Source of the DNA: a virus
Direction: 5' to 3' (one strand)
IMG/VR virus record: IMGVR_UViG_3300008119_000039
Span: 1-64,000 of that record
DNA length: 64,000 nt
Under the pieces are notes generated by a model, which was not told the DNA's origin, did no database searches, and saw only the letters and a program-made list of their open reading frames with translations. The position numbers and the translations under genes were made by a program. Below are positions 61,231-64,000 of this stretch, piece after piece (position 1 is the first letter of the stretch; each line of letters begins with the position of its first letter).

Positions 61231-61259
61231 TTTACGTTAATTCGTTTTCGTCGTATAAT
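61231..61259 (+). promoter_or_regulatory. Sigma70-like promoter before the AAA ATPase
   Basis: TTTACG (61231-61236), 17 nt, TATAAT (61254-61259), seven bases before the ATG at 61266. Confidence 0.8.
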
Positions 61260-61265
61260 TCTCTT

Positions 61266-62192
61266 ATGATGAATAAAAACGTGAAAGAAAACTCTGTGAA
61301 ATCCAATATCTCTTTTGACTCTGCTTCTGGTAAATTTGTTGGTACTGTAAACGGTAAAGTTGTGGTTCGTTCCAAGTATGAATCCGCTGTTAAGGATCGT
61401 ATCTCCGAACTGTCTGGTTCTATCGCTATCGCCCAAACAGCCCTTGACGAAAAGAACGAAAAGTACGGTATCAATGAGCGATTTGGTTTCGTTGAGAAAT
61501 TAGTGACTATGGTTGCCAATGGTGTTCAGCCCTCAGCTGTGATTACTGGTGAAGGTGGATTGGGTAAGACTTATACTGTTACCAAAACTCTTGAAGCCAA
61601 TGGTCTCAAGGATATCTCTGATCTTGCTGACTTTCAAGTTGGTAGTATCATTAACACTCGCAAGTGTTTTACCTTTGTTAAGGGGTATTCTACTGCAAAG
61701 GGTCTCTATCGTACACTCTTTGAGAATCAGAAAAGCACCATTGTGTTTGATGACTGTGATGCTGTTCTTAAAGATCCAGTTGCTCTTAACATTCTTAAGT
61801 CGGCTCTTGATTCTTACGGTAAGCGTATCATTAGCTGGAATGCTGATATGCGTGATGATGATCTCCCACGTAGCTTTAACTTTGAAGGTCGGGTCATCTT
61901 TATCTCTAATATGCCTCAGGACAAGATTGATCAAGCGATTCGTTCACGTAGTATGATGATTGATCTCTCTATGAGTCTGACACAAAAGATTGATCGTATG
62001 GAACACATTGCTCTGTCCGCCGAGTTCCTGCCTGAGTATGATGCTGAGATCAAGAAGGATGCTCTCGGCTTGATTCGTGAGATCAAAGATGACTGCAAAG
62101 AAATCTCTCTGCGTACACTTATCTCTGTTGCCAAGGTTCGTGCCAGTAACAAAGACTGGAAAGATCTGGCTACTTATATGTTGACTGCGTAA
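61266..62192 (+). CDS. AAA+ ATPase
   Basis: 308 aa from ATG 61266. ITGEGGLGKTYTVTKTL near residue 92 is Walker A, TIVFDDCDAVLKDPVALNIL near residue 160 is Walker B with DD, and RVIFISNMPQDKIDQAIRSR supplies sensor 1 (Asn) and the arginine finger. The N-terminal 90 residues are not assigned. The ATG is only seven bases from the -10 box. It may be a motor for DNA or protein handling in the phage; T4-like relatives carry a similar ATPase. Next comes a 450-base non-coding stretch. Confidence 0.8.
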   Translation: MMNKNVKENSVKSNISFDSASGKFVGTVNGKVVVRSKYESAVKDRISELSGSIAIAQTALDEKNEKYGINERFGFVEKLVTMVANGVQPSAVITGEGGLGKTYTVTKTLEANGLKDISDLADFQVGSIINTRKCFTFVKGYSTAKGLYRTLFENQKSTIVFDDCDAVLKDPVALNILKSALDSYGKRIISWNADMRDDDLPRSFNFEGRVIFISNMPQDKIDQAIRSRSMMIDLSMSLTQKIDRMEHIALSAEFLPEYDAEIKKDALGLIREIKDDCKEISLRTLISVAKVRASNKDWKDLATYMLTA

Positions 62193-62278
62193 TAAAGAAG
62201 TCTTAATGGAGGGATATCCGTGGCAAGACTTTAAACTAGCCAAAACAGCAGTCTACATCTACAGGTCGTTGCGTCCTT

Positions 62279-62359
62279 TGACTGAGAGACTATAAAGAAA
62301 GAGTCATAAACTGATGCAGTCTATTTTTGCTTGTTACAGACTATAAAGAAAAACAAGCA
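62279..62359 (+). other. Twin hairpins with identical loop sequence
   Basis: Hairpin 1: TGACT (62279-62283) with AGTCA (62302-62306). Hairpin 2: TGCTTGTT (62328-62335) with AACAAGCA (62352-62359). AGACTATAAAGAAA is identical in both loops (62287-62300 and 62338-62351). Stems differ in sequence, so the shared loop looks selected. Confidence 0.5.
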
Positions 62360-62364
62360 CTAAT

Positions 62365-62481
62365 TTGAACACAGTAGATAGCCTAGAGCAATTGGTGTAC
62401 TGGGCAGAGCTAGATGAGATTAGCTGTGTGTCCGATGCTGCTAGGATTCTTAAGGGGTATCGCTTAGGGGGTCAGGTTTAA
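62365..62481 (+). CDS. Possible small ORF or gene remnant
   Basis: TTG start, 38 codons: LNTVDSLEQLVYWAELDE and SCVSDAARILKGYRLGG. Amphipathic, protein-like composition, but no ribosome site and no ATG. It may be the tail of a lost gene. Confidence 0.25.
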   Translation: MNTVDSLEQLVYWAELDEISCVSDAARILKGYRLGGQV

Positions 62482-62641
62482 AACGATGACTTTAGAGCAC
62501 GGGTCCCCTTTCTTGGTTTATTGGGGTATGGTATTATCCCCCATCATATAATATCATCCCTAAGAAAAAGTTAATGACTTTGATTTCGTTTCTCGGTGAA
62601 AAATCGCCCGTATATTTTTTTGTGAAAAAGGTTCGATAGAT

Positions 62642-62743
62642 ATGATTGCATTCTACATTGTCATTGGGTTTCTCTTGGCACAACTTATTGTTGGTTTGAT
62701 TATCACTCTCTGTATTCGTAAGTGGGGTATCTATGTCTCTTGA
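62642..62743 (+). CDS. Single-span membrane peptide (33 aa)
   Basis: MIAFYIVIGFLLAQLIVGLIITLCIRKWGIYVS, with one hydrophobic helix and a positive tail. AAAAAGG lies upstream. Its 3' end overlaps the next gene (62733). Confidence 0.55.
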   Translation: MIAFYIVIGFLLAQLIVGLIITLCIRKWGIYVS

Positions 62744-62918
62744 AAAGGTTGCTAATATGAATGAGTATTATAGGTATCTAGATAAACTCCGTAAGAGTGG
62801 CGTTATTAATATGATGGGAGCGAGTGTGTATCTTCAGCGGGATTTTGGTCTCTCTAGGGTAGAAGCTAGGACTGTACTAAAATCGTGGATGGAACAATAT
62901 AGGAGTTGTTATGAATAA
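62733..62918 (+). CDS. Small HTH-like phage protein
   Basis: 61 aa, YRYLDKLRKSGVINMMGASVYLQRDFGLSRVEARTVLKSWM. The pattern SGV.NM.GA..YLQ..FGLSR.EAR.VL resembles a short winged-helix-like protein found in many phages and proteobacteria. Overlaps both neighbours by a few bases. Confidence 0.65.
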   Translation: MSLEKVANMNEYYRYLDKLRKSGVINMMGASVYLQRDFGLSRVEARTVLKSWMEQYRSCYE

Positions 62919-63177
62919 ATTGAATGAACATCTAGGAGGATTGGTTATTCCTCACGAGGTGGCAGATGGCATTGTTCTTGCAGTAATGAGAGATCAGCTG
63001 GATTATCTGTTACGAGAACAGCGTTGGTTTGAATGTCCAGACGCAGATCGCTTCGCTCTGGAAGGAGAGTATGGATATAGAATGTGGGTGCATCCTGATG
63101 ACTATGCAAAGAATCGAGATGAACTAATCCCAGCCATTAGGATAGTGATAGCTTACTTTGGAGGTCAGCATGAGTGA
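62911..63177 (+). CDS. Small protein, unknown
   Basis: 88 aa. GLVIPHEVADGIVLAVMRDQLDYLLREQRW and RMWVHPDDYAKNRDELIPAIRIVIAYFG form helical segments. No motif. Overlaps the preceding gene by eight bases and the next by eight. Confidence 0.6.
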   Translation: MNKLNEHLGGLVIPHEVADGIVLAVMRDQLDYLLREQRWFECPDADRFALEGEYGYRMWVHPDDYAKNRDELIPAIRIVIAYFGGQHE

Positions 63178-63277
63178 TGCAGATCTATGGATTGTTGCGT
63201 ACTACCTATTGGGATTATTCTTACTTGCTTCCGCTGTGGGAGTAATTCTCAATAGATTGGTGCGTTCTTTGTTTTGA
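63170..63277 (+). CDS. Single-span membrane peptide (35 aa)
   Basis: MSDADLWIVAYYLLGLFLLASAVGVILNRLVRSLF. One hydrophobic helix with a basic C-terminal end. GGAGG stands before the ATG. The stop overlaps the -35 box of the next promoter. Confidence 0.55.
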   Translation: MSDADLWIVAYYLLGLFLLASAVGVILNRLVRSLF

Positions 63278-63302
63278 CTTTTATTAAGATTGCGAGTATA
63301 AT
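63274..63302 (+). promoter_or_regulatory. Sigma70-like promoter
   Basis: TTGACT (63274-63279), 17 nt, TATAAT (63297-63302), eight bases before the next ATG (63310), so the transcript would be nearly leaderless. Confidence 0.85.
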
Positions 63303-63309
63303 TAATAGT

Positions 63310-63558
63310 ATGAGTACACTTAAAGAACAATTTGAAAAGCGAGATGCTGACAAACCACTAGCAAAGTGGGTATACGGAGATCGTGTATCTGGCAAGGTCG
63401 GTGGAATTCCTGTAATTGGATCTGTTATCCGAGAAGATTATAATGAGAGTGGGATAGTCTTGTGTCATCTGGATCTACCCATTAATGTTAATGGTGAGTA
63501 TGTGCACGTGGTAAAAGTCCCTGCTAAGGGTATGAAACGATTAAAGGTGATAGAATGA
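63310..63558 (+). CDS. Small protein, unknown
   Basis: 82 aa from ATG 63310. Beta-rich: LAKWVYGDRVSGKVGGIPVIGSVIRED and HVVKVPAKGMKRLKVIE, resembling a small OB or SH3-like barrel. No motif. ATGA overlap with the next gene. Confidence 0.6.
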   Translation: MSTLKEQFEKRDADKPLAKWVYGDRVSGKVGGIPVIGSVIREDYNESGIVLCHLDLPINVNGEYVHVVKVPAKGMKRLKVIE

Positions 63559-63773
63559 ACAACAATCAACTAATCCAGATCTCCGCTGAGATTGATAACT
63601 TTTTAATTAAGCTGGCAACTGAGAATGAAGTTCCTGCTCTTAATTTAACAGCTGTAGTTCTTGCACGTCTTGCAATTATGTGCGATGATCTAGAATGCCG
63701 TGATGATATGAATAAACTTTTAACAACTGTGGCTACTGTTAATAAACAAGTACCCCATGCAACTTTACAGTGA
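63555..63773 (+). CDS. Small helical protein, unknown
   Basis: 72 aa. ISAEIDNFLIKLATENEVPALNLTAVVLARLAIMCDD is an amphipathic helix set with two Cys nearby (CDDLEC). No family recognised. Confidence 0.6.
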   Translation: MNNNQLIQISAEIDNFLIKLATENEVPALNLTAVVLARLAIMCDDLECRDDMNKLLTTVATVNKQVPHATLQ

Positions 63774-63780
63774 GAATTAA

Positions 63781-64000
63781 ATGAAAATCGCAATTTGCTC
63801 AGACGTGCATTTAGAGTTTGGACAACTACACTTGGAGAATACTCAAGATGCTGAAGTACTTATTTTATCTGGTGATATTTGTACTGCTTGCGATATTCGT
63901 GTTACCGATAGCATTCTTTCTAGTGCTAAAACTGATCGCTATCTTGAGTTTTTTACTGCTTGCTCTCGGAACTTCCCTCATGTTGTTTATGTTATGGGTA
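63781..64000 (+). CDS. Calcineurin-type metallophosphoesterase, N-terminal part (cut by window edge)
   Basis: The frame is open to the right edge (73 codons seen). ICSDVHLEFG is block I (D-x-H), LILSGDIC block II (GD), and VVYVMG at the edge should begin block III (GNHE). Metal-dependent phosphoesterases of this type act on nucleotides, RNA or DNA ends. The second of this fold in the window, after 57971. The rest lies outside. Confidence 0.8.
   Translation, partial: MKIAICSDVHLEFGQLHLENTQDAEVLILSGDICTACDIRVTDSILSSAKTDRYLEFFTACSRNFPHVVYVMG

Larger units (their letters stand above)
62193..62641 (+). other. Long intergenic region, about 450 bases
   Basis: No convincing gene except a possible TTG-started remnant (62365-62481). 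It holds two hairpins with the same 14-base loop sequence, a CCCC/GGGG stem near 62513-62536 and a TATAAT-like box near 62547. Probably regulatory RNA or the remains of accessory genes. Confidence 0.5.

Noticed and set aside
61533-61934. 133-codon minus-strand frame opposite the AAA ATPase
   Set aside because: The + strand has Walker A, Walker B and sensor motifs; the minus frame has none and no ribosome site.

Overview
The window reads as about 64 kb of a large T4-like myovirus genome. The replication and nucleotide genes are those of the T4 supergroup: family B DNA polymerase (gp43), UvsX recombinase, gp41 helicase, gp61 primase, RNase H, NrdA/NrdB, ThyX, dCMP deaminase and a DsbA-like protein. 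Genes are packed with ATGA/TAATG overlaps and all but one lie on the + strand. Two kinds of promoter recur: sigma70-like TTKACT-17 nt-TATAAT boxes, and short (C/T)(T/A)TAAATA-type boxes resembling T4 late promoters. GC content looks near 40 percent. The host is a Gram-negative (spanins, lipoproteins, an LpxH-like enzyme). Two TctC/Bug-type solute-binding proteins point to a betaproteobacterium, perhaps a freshwater Burkholderiales; that is inference.

Layout. 1-6.1 kb: DexA-like exonuclease (cut by the window edge), DNA polymerase, a 2OG-Fe oxygenase, UvsX and the helicase. 6.1-11.4 kb: a compact cassette of TET/JBP-like dioxygenase, class II glutamine amidotransferase, amidoligase, GNAT, a Cys-rich protein, a protein resembling aGPT-PPlase/AADT (amino acid to DNA transferase) enzymes, and a P-loop kinase. 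Read together this looks like a pathway that oxidises, activates and then decorates a DNA base. 11.4-23.4 kb: probable virion and late proteins (a zincin, a frameshifted gene, a KxDG nucleotidyltransferase/ligase-like protein, a HIGH-type nucleotidyltransferase fused to a basic tail, modular proteins with IDE/LEE-type prohead-protease-like sites, Dps) and a spanin-like lysis module. 23.5-28.9 kb: primase, ThyX, RNR and a class II aldolase. 29-35.5 kb: GIY-YIG protein, secreted and membrane proteins including one with 22-residue Cys repeats, and a run of small genes. 35.4-37.6 kb: two alpha/beta hydrolases around a class IV aminotransferase. 37.7-40.2 kb: RNase H region. 40.3-42.3 kb: envelope proteins. 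42.3-48.8 kb: dCMP deaminase, rubrerythrin, two 2OG oxygenases, a Bug protein, a PP-loop ATPase, and IscU plus two A-type Fe-S carriers. 48.8-50.9 kb: eleven tRNA genes, the only minus-strand gene, and an unexplained structured segment. 51.4-57.4 kb: four more 2OG-type oxygenases, two methyltransferases (one CmoA-like) and a second Bug protein. 57.5-64 kb: LpxH-like phosphatase with a GT4 glycosyltransferase, a YnfA-like membrane protein, an AAA ATPase, a 450-bp non-coding stretch with twin hairpins, and small accessory genes.

A theme runs through the window: an unusual load of iron enzymes (eight probable 2OG-Fe dioxygenases, RNR beta, rubrerythrin, Dps) together with phage-borne Fe-S assembly proteins. 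The strongest candidate for an unusual system is the 6.1-11.4 kb DNA hypermodification cassette. Family assignments were made by reading motifs, without database searches.
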